This document shows, in pieces, positions 1-6,549 of a DNA stretch of 6,761 nt. The stretch is from Acidimicrobium sp. BACL17 MAG-120823-bin42 (lineage in GTDB: Bacteria; Actinomycetota; Acidimicrobiia; Acidimicrobiales; Ilumatobacteraceae): assembly GCA_001438985.1 (NCBI GenBank), contig LIAZ01000069.1:1-6761 (forward strand). The letters run 5' to 3'. The translations under genes and the position numbers were made by a program. The notes below the pieces were generated by a model. That model had not been told where the DNA came from. It ran no database searches and worked only from the letters and a program-made list of their open reading frames with translations. Within the stretch, counting starts at the first letter, position 1, and each line of letters starts with the position of its first letter.

Positions 1-423
1 AAGATTCGCATCGCCGGAGGCGAACTCACCCGTGAACCATACGAGTTCCGCGAGTTGTTACAACGCGGCTGCTTCGATGTGTTTCAACCCGATGCTGTGT
101 GCACACAAGGCATCACCGGGCTTGCCAAATTTGCACAAGAGGTTGCGGCTGCAGGAAAGATCTTCACACCACATACATGGGGTAATGGCATTGGCGTAAT
201 GGCCAACCTGCACCTCACTGCCGGCACTGTCGGAGCACCATTCATTGAGTTCCCATTTGATCCACCAGAGTGGTCAACAGCGCGTCGCGACTACATCATG
301 ACTGAAACTATCGAAGCCGATGGCGAAGGCTGGATCCACCTCTCCGATCAACCTGGTCTCGGATTTACCTTGAATGAAGATGTGCTGCGCAAGACCGCCA
401 GCGCGCAAGCAACGTTTAGCTAG
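1..423 (+). CDS. Enolase-superfamily enzyme (mandelate racemase / muconate lactonizing-like), C-terminal part
   Basis: The gene is open from base 1 in frame 1 and ends at TAG 421-423, so this is the last 140 residues of a protein whose start lies outside the window. The fragment covers the second half of the TIM-barrel domain of the mandelate racemase branch. IAGGE (E8 of the fragment) fits the third metal-ligand Glu, FQPDA (D31) and TPHTWG (H58) fit the Asp-His catalytic dyad, and FIEFP (E83) fits the Glu that stabilises the enediolate. The E-to-D spacing of 23 and D-to-H spacing of 27 match what I recall for mandelate racemase (E247, D270, H297). Such enzymes abstract the proton alpha to a carboxylate, with Mg2+, mostly in sugar-acid or aromatic-acid catabolism. 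The substrate cannot be read from this part because the N-terminal capping domain and the barrel lysines are missing. It converges on fdhD with no gap. Confidence 0.85.
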   Translation, partial: KIRIAGGELTREPYEFRELLQRGCFDVFQPDAVCTQGITGLAKFAQEVAAAGKIFTPHTWGNGIGVMANLHLTAGTVGAPFIEFPFDPPEWSTARRDYIMTETIEADGEGWIHLSDQPGLGFTLNEDVLRKTASAQATFS

Positions 424-1278
424 TTACATCTCAATTCGGTGTGCGTGTGTGTACACGTTGGCTTTGCCATCGCGTAGAAAACCAACCAAGGTGATTCCCA
501 GCACGTCTGCGGTTTCGACCGCCAGGCTTGATGGTGCGCCAACCGCTGCAATAAATGCAATGCGGGCCATCACCGCTTTTTGAATAATCTCAAAAGACAA
601 TCTGCCGCTGCAGAACAAACCATGTTGAGCAAGTGGAACAGTTTTCGCCATCACACTTGCGCCAATCACTTTGTCAACTGCGTTGTGGCGACCAATATCT
701 TCGCGAACCACCGAGATGGCTCCTTTCATATCAAACAGTGCTGCGGCATGCAACCCACCCGTTCGGTCAAATGTTGGCTGAGACTTGCGCACTGCATCAG
801 CGATTTTCATCAACGTTTCGGCGGTTATCACAGGCCCGCTATCGCGGTCAACAGGAGTTGTCTCTTGCAGCAACTGATCAATCGACTCGGTGCCACAGAT
901 TCCACAACTTGACGAGGTAACCATCGCGCGGCGGGCAAGTGCCATGTCGAAGGCTCGTGAGAGCGCCACAGTCACAATGTTGTACTTCTGCTCTTCACCC
1001 TCAACGAGCTCGCAATACTTCACGGTGCGAACGTCATCTGGCTGCTTGACCATGCCTTCGGTGAATAAGAACCCCACCGCCAATTCAAAATCGTTCCCCG
1101 GGGTACGCATGGTGACCGAAATCTGCTGAGGCTCCTGGCCTGGACCTTCGGCACGAATCTCCATGGGCTCTTCAGTCACCACAAGATCAGGTTTTGAGCT
1201 TCCTCTGCCATCCTTGGTGACCGTGACTACTTTCCAGTGCGTGGCTTTTCGCCGTGCAGTCCCTGAAGCGTTACTCAT
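424..1278 (-). CDS. fdhD: FdhD, sulfurtransferase for formate dehydrogenase molybdenum cofactor
   Basis: The protein has 284 residues, a usual length for the family. FdhD takes sulfur from the cysteine desulfurase IscS and passes it to the Mo-bis-guanine-dinucleotide cofactor, a step needed for active formate dehydrogenase; it acts in the cytoplasm. Visible signatures are the CxxC sulfur-relay motif in SSSCGICG (C125, C128), EDIGRHNAVDKVIG at 193-206, SGRLSFEIIQKA at 224-235 and GAPSSLAVETA at 248-258. The ATG at 1276-1278 lies 9 nt after the sigma-factor stop, so the gene is the last cistron of the minus-strand cluster. No Shine-Dalgarno sequence is visible. Instead TAGCCT, beginning with the sigma gene's own stop codon, sits 6 nt before the ATG and could be a -10 element for a leaderless transcript. 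No formate dehydrogenase or other molybdenum-cofactor gene is in the window. Family assignment is firm; the client enzyme is unknown. Confidence 0.94.
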   Translation of the reverse strand: MSNASGTARRKATHWKVVTVTKDGRGSSKPDLVVTEEPMEIRAEGPGQEPQQISVTMRTPGNDFELAVGFLFTEGMVKQPDDVRTVKYCELVEGEEQKYNIVTVALSRAFDMALARRAMVTSSSCGICGTESIDQLLQETTPVDRDSGPVITAETLMKIADAVRKSQPTFDRTGGLHAAALFDMKGAISVVREDIGRHNAVDKVIGASVMAKTVPLAQHGLFCSGRLSFEIIQKAVMARIAFIAAVGAPSSLAVETADVLGITLVGFLRDGKANVYTHAHRIEM

Positions 1279-1284
1279 ACGTAC

Positions 1285-1290
1285 AGGCTA
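1285..1290 (-). promoter_or_regulatory. Possible -10 of a leaderless fdhD transcript
   Basis: TAGCCT on the minus strand fits TANNNT and ends 6 nt before the fdhD ATG. Its TAG is the stop codon of the sigma-factor gene. There is no Shine-Dalgarno sequence in the 9-nt gap, which leaves leaderless initiation or coupling from the sigma gene as explanations. Confidence 0.3.
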
Positions 1291-2241
1291 GTTGTCATCC
1301 ATAAATGCGCGCAGGTTGGCACTGTTATGTGGATGGCGAAGGCGTGCAAGTGTCTTTTGCTCAATCTGGCGCACACGTTCGCGCGTGACCTTCTGGATTT
1401 TTGCCACTTCTTCAAGCGTGTGCACCTGACCCACGTACTTGCCAATACCAAATCGCATCGCCACGATCTCTTGATCGCGTGGCGGCAAATCTTTCAGTGT
1501 GCGTTCCACTGCTTCGCTGAGCAGTGCCTTCTCCGTAATTTCTTGCGGGTCATTATTTTCGTTCTGGCTCGCAATGGTGTCCCCCACTGTGAGATCGTCA
1601 GTATCGCTTCCAACAGGTGCGTCGAGGCTGGTGGTGGTCAGTGCAATCTGCATCACTTCTAGCAACTTGTCCACGCTGAGCCCACAGCGAACAGCAACTT
1701 CTTCGGGCAACGGGTCGCGCTCTAACTCGGCTGCCAACTCACGCTCAACACGATGCACGCGGTTCACAATCTCCATCATGTGACCAGGAATGCGGATGTT
1801 GCGTCCCTGATCGGCCATTGCGCGAGTCATCGCCTGTCGAATCCACCAGGTTGCATACGTGGAAAACTTAAAACCCTTTTCGAAGTCGTATTTATCCGCA
1901 GCATGCATGAGGCCGATGTTGCCCTCTTGAATCAGATCGGCCAACTGCAGTTCTTTACGGTCGTATCGTCGTGCAATTGACACCACGAGCCGAAGGTTGG
2001 CTCTCACCATGTGCTCTTTTGCTTTTTCGCCTTCTTTGATTTCACGTTGCAAAGCACGACGCTCTCGCAGACCAAACGTTCCCTCGCCAGCGCTCAGCGC
2101 AGCTTGTGCCGCAATGCCGTCCTTGATCAGCTTGCCAAGTCGACGCTCGTCCTCGGCGGTGAGCAAATCCACTTGACCAATCTCATTGAGATACATGCGG
2201 ACTGCATCGGGACCAGAATCGCTCGATGGAGAACTTCTCAT
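1288..2241 (-). CDS. sigA: RNA polymerase sigma-70 family factor, primary (RpoD/SigA) type
   Basis: This sigma subunit directs RNA polymerase to -10/-35 promoters. It has 317 residues with no region 1.1. Region 1.2 is at about 12-40 (DAVRMYLNEIG), region 2 at 78-152 with RANLRLVVSIARRY, DLIQEGNIGL and FSTYATWWIRQAMTR, and region 3 at about 154-235 with a sigma-finger-like acidic loop (SDTDDLTVGD, 212-221). Region 4 is at about 251-305, with its helix-turn-helix at TLEEVAKIQKVTRERVRQIE. Residues equivalent to E. coli W433, W434, Q437, T440, H455 and E458 (-10 recognition) are W132, W133, Q136, T139, H154 and E157. Unusual are N148 and G153, where sigma-70 has T449 and V454. The ATG overlaps the dnaG stop (ATGA), implying translational coupling, and GGTGAG upstream may serve as ribosome binding site. 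The dnaG neighbour favours the primary sigma factor. A short group 2 (SigB/HrdA-like) factor is the alternative, so the symbol is less certain than the family. Confidence 0.9.
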   Translation of the reverse strand: MRSSPSSDSGPDAVRMYLNEIGQVDLLTAEDERRLGKLIKDGIAAQAALSAGEGTFGLRERRALQREIKEGEKAKEHMVRANLRLVVSIARRYDRKELQLADLIQEGNIGLMHAADKYDFEKGFKFSTYATWWIRQAMTRAMADQGRNIRIPGHMMEIVNRVHRVERELAAELERDPLPEEVAVRCGLSVDKLLEVMQIALTTTSLDAPVGSDTDDLTVGDTIASQNENNDPQEITEKALLSEAVERTLKDLPPRDQEIVAMRFGIGKYVGQVHTLEEVAKIQKVTRERVRQIEQKTLARLRHPHNSANLRAFMDDN

Positions 2242-3986
2242 CGTTGCTCACCCATGCGCATACGCAACCAACCTAGTAACTGCTCGGCAGCATCTTGAGA
2301 TATGGTCGAGTCTTCCAACTGTTCAAGGAGCAACCGTGCATCGCGGTCAATGCGAATTTGCTCTGGATCAACATGTTTGACGCGGTGCGCAAGTTCGCGC
2401 CGCACTGCCGCAGAAATAAGATTAAACGCTTCAGCATCTGGTTGCGACTCTACGTCAGCAACAGCAGCTCGTTCCAGTGCCTCGCGTGCTTCGGGGTCGG
2501 CGGCGGCAAGTGCAGGATTGAGGTCTCCCTCAACGGCAGCCAATGCAAGAAATGCCCGCCGATACACGTCATTTGCGAACAACGCCTCAGACATCCACGC
2601 CGCAATCGTGTCCCAATCCTGAATCATTAGGGCAAGCACAACGAACTCTGCGCTCTCCCGGCTTCCCCCTGATTGAGTTGGGGCAGCGACCCTCACTTCT
2701 GGCCTTCGCACTCCGCGTTCGGCAAGCCTGACCAAATCGGCTGCGGCGATACCTACATGGCTAGCAACTTCACCTGCATAGATCTTGCGCACGTTCATGT
2801 CGGGATGTTCGTTGATCACCGCCATTGCCTGCTCGGCAGTGCGTGACCTGGCTTCGGGTGTTGCAATTGAACCCGCCCCAATGACACGTTGCAGTCGGAA
2901 ACCCAAGAATGGTTGGGCACCCTTCACTGCTTCAGCAAGTGCAAGCGGATTACTTGATGCCAAATCTCCTGGGTCTTTGCCGTCGGGAAACTTAGCAACA
3001 CTGACTTGCACCTTGTACTTGCTCTCCCATGCATAAAAACGTTCTGCGGCACCCTGACCAGCGTTGTCTGCATCAAATGCCAGCACCACTTTATTTGCAA
3101 ACCGTTTCAGTAATCGCACATGCTCTTCGGTTAATGCCGTACCACACGTTGCAACTGCCCGTGTGATTCCTGAGCGATGAAAACCAATCACATCGGTATA
3201 CCCCTCGCACACAATCACTTCATCGGCAGCAACAATGTCTTGCTTTGCCCAATTGAGTCCGTACAAGGTTTTTGACTTTGCATAAATAGTTGTTTCAGAT
3301 GAGTTCTTGTACTTGGCGGGGTCGGTGCTTCCTGGAAGCACACGTCCACCAAATGCAACTGGTTCGCCCGCATCGGTAAAGATCGGAAACATCACACGGG
3401 CGCGAAACGAGTCCTGCGGTCGACCACGCTTGTTAATGAAACCCAGTCCAACTTCTTGAAGTAGATCAATCGGGACATCAATTGCCTTGCTCATTGCATC
3501 CCAATCATCTGGCGCCCATCCGATTTTGAATTGTCGAGCAACGTCTCCCGATAGTCCGCGGTCGCGCAGATAATCTCGAGCAGTCCTGGCATCTGGGCTA
3601 TGCAGCAATTGATCGTGGTACCACTCCACTGCTGTGTTCATCACCTCAACAAGCTGTTTGCGTCGCTGACGATCCTTGCTTTGACCACCTGATGTGTAGG
3701 TCAGTTGCATTCCCACCTTGTTGGCAAGATGTTCTATTGAGCCGACAAAGTCGAGATGCTCAATCTCTTGCACGAACTTGAACACATCACCAGCAGCGCC
3801 GCAGCCAAAACAGCGATAGCGCTTTGTTTCTTCTCGAACGTTGAATGAACCAGATTTCTCGGCGTGGAATGGACAAAGCCCTACCCAGTTTCTGCCCACC
3901 CTGCGTAATGGCAGATACGACTGCACCACATCAACCAGTGACACCGTGTCACGGAGCCGCTCTATGTCGTCGTCAGATATAGCCAC
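2238..3986 (-). CDS. dnaG: DNA primase DnaG
   Basis: The protein has 582 residues, slightly short for the family. It makes RNA primers for chromosome replication and works with the replicative helicase DnaB. The N-terminal zinc-binding domain has C38, H41, C59 and C62 (CPFH ... CFGC). The catalytic core contains RVMFPIF at 197-203, GGRVL, and KYKNSSET followed by KSKTLYGL. The Toprim domain shows the catalytic Glu in CEGYTDV (E261), the metal-binding Asp pair in AFDADNAG (D305, D307), and the KFPDGKDPGDL acidic patch at 332-342. Beyond about residue 440 the sequence is Ala/Glu-rich and poorly conserved, as expected of the helicase-interacting domain. The start is GTG 3984-3986; an in-frame TAG lies eight codons upstream, so no longer start is possible. 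There is no clear Shine-Dalgarno sequence, but TAATCT lies 7 nt before the GTG and could drive a leaderless transcript. It follows ygfZ after 35 nt and overlaps the sigma gene by 4 nt. Confidence 0.97.
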   Translation of the reverse strand: MAISDDDIERLRDTVSLVDVVQSYLPLRRVGRNWVGLCPFHAEKSGSFNVREETKRYRCFGCGAAGDVFKFVQEIEHLDFVGSIEHLANKVGMQLTYTSGGQSKDRQRRKQLVEVMNTAVEWYHDQLLHSPDARTARDYLRDRGLSGDVARQFKIGWAPDDWDAMSKAIDVPIDLLQEVGLGFINKRGRPQDSFRARVMFPIFTDAGEPVAFGGRVLPGSTDPAKYKNSSETTIYAKSKTLYGLNWAKQDIVAADEVIVCEGYTDVIGFHRSGITRAVATCGTALTEEHVRLLKRFANKVVLAFDADNAGQGAAERFYAWESKYKVQVSVAKFPDGKDPGDLASSNPLALAEAVKGAQPFLGFRLQRVIGAGSIATPEARSRTAEQAMAVINEHPDMNVRKIYAGEVASHVGIAAADLVRLAERGVRRPEVRVAAPTQSGGSRESAEFVVLALMIQDWDTIAAWMSEALFANDVYRRAFLALAAVEGDLNPALAAADPEAREALERAAVADVESQPDAEAFNLISAAVRRELAHRVKHVDPEQIRIDRDARLLLEQLEDSTISQDAAEQLLGWLRMRMGEQR

Positions 3987-3992
3987 TCTGAG

Positions 3993-4016
3993 GAGATTAG
4001 TGCTTCGCTAATTCTC
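3993..4016. other. Imperfect inverted repeat in the ygfZ-dnaG gap
   Basis: GAGATTAG (3993-4000) can pair with CTAAT-T-CTC (4008-4016), giving 8 bp with one bulged base and a 7-nt loop. It takes up most of the 35-nt gap between the ygfZ stop and the dnaG GTG and overlaps the TAATCT hexamer. There is no T-run after it on the minus strand, so it is not a normal terminator. RNA processing or modulation of dnaG expression is possible. Confidence 0.4.
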
Positions 4017-4021
4017 TTCCC

Positions 4022-4747
4022 CTATGCGCGACGAAAGAGCGCTAAAGCGTGACACCCGTACACGGAAGTGACCACACCAATGCGATCTTCAACTCGGACT
4101 TCTTGCCCAACGAGAGTTCCCTGTTCAACGGTTGTATAGCGAAGTTGACGTGGAGCAACAGCCGACCGCGAGTCCATCCGCTCCACCAACTCCTGGCCCG
4201 GATAGCAGCCTTTCGTAAAGTTCACAGCGAAATCAATTAATCCTGTTTCCGCAGGAATGGACGATTCGGTGACATCAACATTCATCACGGGCCAACTGGA
4301 ACGTATTCGTGCCGTCTCAAAATCGTCTTGCGTACCCTGAGCAATGCTTGTATCGCTCCACTCGCCGCGAATATCCCACGCGCTACCATCACCGTTCCAA
4401 GCAGGTATTGCACCATTAACAGGCGCGGTTGCATTGCGCACTGCAGTCCATGTTTCCTGACCAAGTGACAACTCCGCCTTAACGCGAATCTTGAAACGAT
4501 TGAGCCGAACCAACACCGCTTCACCCGTGCCGCTATCGCAATCAAGCAGGAACGTCTCGCCATCCACACACGTGACGCGCACAATCCCACAGATTTTCCC
4601 AGTTGGTTGCAACAACAACGACTGGCGAGTTTCATCTACTCGCATACTTGCAATGTCCTGGCTGAGTTGAGAATGCAGATATGTACGAGCGTCGGCACCC
4701 TGCGCAGTGATCACGTCGCGTTGCAACCGAACCCAGAACGTAGTCAT
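4022..4747 (-). CDS. ygfZ: YgfZ/GcvT-domain protein (folate-binding, Fe-S enzyme maintenance)
   Basis: The YgfZ signature KGCYPGQE is at residues 179-186, with the conserved Cys at 181. The preceding LIDFAVNFTKG stretch and an N-terminal LHSQLSQDI region resemble the aminomethyltransferase (GcvT) fold. YgfZ relatives bind tetrahydrofolate and help keep certain Fe-S enzymes active, for example the tRNA methylthiotransferase MiaB in E. coli. With 241 residues it is short compared with E. coli YgfZ (about 326), mainly because the part after the signature has only about 55 residues. I chose ATG 4745-4747, 10 nt after the trpE stop. A GTG at 4783 would add 12 residues but would lie inside trpE. 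No Shine-Dalgarno sequence is visible; TAGATT, starting with the trpE stop codon, lies 7 nt before this ATG. The molecular role here is inferred from the family only. Confidence 0.85.
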   Translation of the reverse strand: MTTFWVRLQRDVITAQGADARTYLHSQLSQDIASMRVDETRQSLLLQPTGKICGIVRVTCVDGETFLLDCDSGTGEAVLVRLNRFKIRVKAELSLGQETWTAVRNATAPVNGAIPAWNGDGSAWDIRGEWSDTSIAQGTQDDFETARIRSSWPVMNVDVTESSIPAETGLIDFAVNFTKGCYPGQELVERMDSRSAVAPRQLRYTTVEQGTLVGQEVRVEDRIGVVTSVYGCHALALFRRA

Positions 4748-4754
4748 TGGGTTC

Positions 4755-4760
4755 AATCTA
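4755..4760 (-). promoter_or_regulatory. Possible -10 of a leaderless ygfZ transcript
   Basis: TAGATT on the minus strand fits TANNNT and ends 7 nt before the chosen ygfZ ATG. Its first three bases are the trpE stop codon. No Shine-Dalgarno sequence is seen in the 10-nt gap. Confidence 0.3.
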
Positions 4761-6269
4761 TTGCTGTGCTTTGCGTTGTGCACTCATTCGACGAGCCGCC
4801 GGAACTGCAGCGAACAGCGCGGCAGCCTTGTTGAAGCATTCGAGATCTTCTTCTTCGGGAATACTGTCGGCGACAATACCTGCACCAGCCTGCAGCGATG
4901 CGCCATGCGCCCCAATAAACATGGTGCGAATAGCAATTGCAGTATCAAGATTGCCGCTGAAGTCGACATACCCAACCACCCCTGCGTACGGCCCCCGCTT
5001 TACTGGTTCGAGCTCATCGATGATTTCCATCGCTCGCACCTTTGGCGCACCGCTCACTGTTCCGGCTGGCAATGTCGCCCGCAATACATCGATGGGCCCA
5101 AGACCTTCTCGGATTTCTCCCGATACCTGCGATGTCATGTGCATGACGTGGCTGTAGCGCTCAAGCGTCATCAGTTCATCTACATTCATCGACCCAAACT
5201 TGGCCACTCGCCCAACATCGTTACGAGCCAGGTCTACCAACATTACGTGTTCGGCAACTTCTTTTGGATTTTCGCGCAACTCGGCGGCAAGTTTGCGATC
5301 GTGTTCATCGGTTCGGCCGCGCTTGCGTGTTCCAGCAATTGGCCGACTGATTACCCGACCTCCCAACAACTGCACCATTGGTTCAGGAGAGCTGCCAACA
5401 ATGGTCACACCATCATGTTTCAGGTAATACATGTATGGGCTTGGGTTAACTTGCCGCAATACGCGATACATGTCAAATGGTTCGGCTTCAAGTGCAATGT
5501 CGAATCGCTGAGATAACACCACTTGAAAGATGTCGCCTGCGCGCACATACTCTTTTGCTGCCTCTACCGAACGCTGATACGCCGAACCATTTGTTGGAGC
5601 AACGAACTGTTGCAACTTATCTTCTTCCGTTGGTGGCTCAACAGGAAGATACGACAGCGGCTTCGTGAGATCAGCAACTGCCTGATGAATCCGCACAATT
5701 GCCGCATCGTAAGCAGCATCGATCTGTGCACTGCTCAACTGATACACAGGAACGCTTTCCAGCAGATACACACGCTGCTTCCAGTGGTCAAAAGCGGCAA
5801 GCGACCCAATCATGCACATCACTGCATCGGGCAAGTTGCGGTCATCATGTGGCGTGTTTGGCAGATGCTCCACCTCACGCACCACGTCATAGCCAAGGAA
5901 TCCCATCAGCCCACCTTGGAGTGGAGGAAGCTCAGGGAACATTGGAGACGTATAGATCGACAGCAACGATTCCATCGTTGCCAACATTCCCTCTGAAGTA
6001 TTCAACGTTGCAGGCAACTGCCCCTCAATAGAGATGTTTCCATCGCGGAGCGTCAATGTTGCCAACGGATCACGTCCAACAAATGAATAACGGCTCCAAC
6101 GTTCACCGTGATCCACTGACTCCAGCAAAAACCCAGGTTTATCGCCAACAAGTTTCATATATGCAGCAACAGGAGTCTCGACATCGGCAAGCATTTCCGT
6201 CCACACCGGCAATACGGTGTGCGATGCGGCTAACTTATGAAACTCTTGGCGGGTGGGAGAAATATTCAT
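4758..6269 (-). CDS. trpE: Anthranilate synthase component I (TrpE)
   Basis: The protein has 503 residues, full length. It converts chorismate plus ammonia (supplied by the TrpG glutaminase) to anthranilate, the first committed step of tryptophan synthesis, in the cytoplasm. The LLES motif at 48-51 is the conserved tryptophan feedback site, so the enzyme is probably Trp-inhibited. The chorismate-binding domain shows NPSPYMYYL (275-283), PIAGTRKRG (310-318), EHVMLVDLARND (340-351), the VMH histidine near 377, GTVSGAPK (403-410) and GAGIVADS (462-469). The Ala in PIAGT separates it from aminodeoxychorismate synthase, which has PIKGT. The start is ATG 6267-6269, with AAGGA (minus strand, 6278-6282) 8 nt upstream. 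The adjacent GTG at 6270-6272 would be only 5 nt away. The ATG overlaps the upstream gene's stop as TGATG, so translation is probably coupled. No trpG, trpD or trpC is in the window. Confidence 0.97.
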   Translation of the reverse strand: MNISPTRQEFHKLAASHTVLPVWTEMLADVETPVAAYMKLVGDKPGFLLESVDHGERWSRYSFVGRDPLATLTLRDGNISIEGQLPATLNTSEGMLATMESLLSIYTSPMFPELPPLQGGLMGFLGYDVVREVEHLPNTPHDDRNLPDAVMCMIGSLAAFDHWKQRVYLLESVPVYQLSSAQIDAAYDAAIVRIHQAVADLTKPLSYLPVEPPTEEDKLQQFVAPTNGSAYQRSVEAAKEYVRAGDIFQVVLSQRFDIALEAEPFDMYRVLRQVNPSPYMYYLKHDGVTIVGSSPEPMVQLLGGRVISRPIAGTRKRGRTDEHDRKLAAELRENPKEVAEHVMLVDLARNDVGRVAKFGSMNVDELMTLERYSHVMHMTSQVSGEIREGLGPIDVLRATLPAGTVSGAPKVRAMEIIDELEPVKRGPYAGVVGYVDFSGNLDTAIAIRTMFIGAHGASLQAGAGIVADSIPEEEDLECFNKAAALFAAVPAARRMSAQRKAQQ

Positions 6270-6511
6270 CACACGCGTCCTTGGCGAGCCGCACGCTGCA
6301 CCAAGCGAATTGAATTATTGAGACCACGTTCGGCCTCGTAAATCGCAGTGAGCAAATCGTCGCCCGAATCTGCGTTATTTGGATCACGGACAGCCATTGC
6401 ACGAGATTCAGCAAGCGATGCAATCCGATCACGACACTGTTCGAGCGTGCTCGATAGCGCCGCCAACTCTGCACGTGTGCTTGCTGTGTTGGCAGAAATA
6501 TCGCGAGGCAC
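6269..6511 (-). CDS. Small conserved-looking helical protein upstream of trpE, function unknown
   Basis: I do not recognise this 80-residue protein. It is hydrophilic, with no signal peptide, membrane segment, Trp or zinc motif, and one Cys (C26). The composition suggests a helical hairpin: helix 1 at about 10-40 (Ala/Leu/Glu/Arg-rich, including AELAALSSTLEQ), a turn at 42-51 (RDPNNADSGD), and helix 2 at about 51-77 (including LLTAIYEAERGL). Reality is supported by its stop overlapping the trpE start (TGATG, or GTGA with the alternative start), by same-strand position, and by a promoter-like hexamer before its GTG. The proposed start is GTG 6509-6511. TAGTAT ends exactly 6 nt before it, so a leaderless mRNA would begin at the G of GTG; no Shine-Dalgarno sequence is visible. 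It has no Trp codons and is not a classical trp leader peptide. A role with TrpE is only guilt by position. Confidence 0.7.
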   Translation of the reverse strand: MPRDISANTASTRAELAALSSTLEQCRDRIASLAESRAMAVRDPNNADSGDDLLTAIYEAERGLNNSIRLVQRAARQGRV

Positions 6512-6517
6512 CGAGAA

Positions 6518-6523
6518 ATACTA
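6518..6523 (-). promoter_or_regulatory. -10 hexamer for a probable leaderless transcript of the trpE cluster
   Basis: TAGTAT on the minus strand is followed by 6 nt (TTCTCG) and then the GTG start of the 80-residue gene, so the mRNA would begin at the start codon. No good -35 lies 16-19 nt upstream. A second option nearby is TTGTCA (6556-6561) - 17 nt - TAAAAG (6533-6538), which would give a leader of about 15-16 nt. One of these probably drives the cluster, since both lie after the terminator hairpin. Confidence 0.45.
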
Positions 6524-6549
6524 GACGGCACACTTTTAAAAACTGATCC

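Noticed and set aside
444..457. CGTGT/ACACG hairpin just after the convergent stops, as a plus-strand terminator
   Set aside because: It has only a 5-bp stem inside the fdhD coding sequence and is followed by TTGGCTTT, not a T-run. It is too weak to call.
4745..4783. Longer ygfZ start at GTG 4783
   Set aside because: It would begin inside trpE. The 12 extra residues are not family-like, and ATG 4747 gives the natural N-terminus.
4707..5516. 269-codon plus-strand open frame opposite trpE and the ygfZ start
   Set aside because: It is the antisense shadow of trpE, whose family motifs are unmistakable. The product has a low-complexity mix of His, Cys, Arg and Ser and no recognisable domain.
4758..6269. 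Aminodeoxychorismate synthase (PabB) instead of TrpE
   Set aside because: The PIAGT motif has Ala where PabB has the catalytic Lys of PIKGT, and the LLES feedback motif is present.
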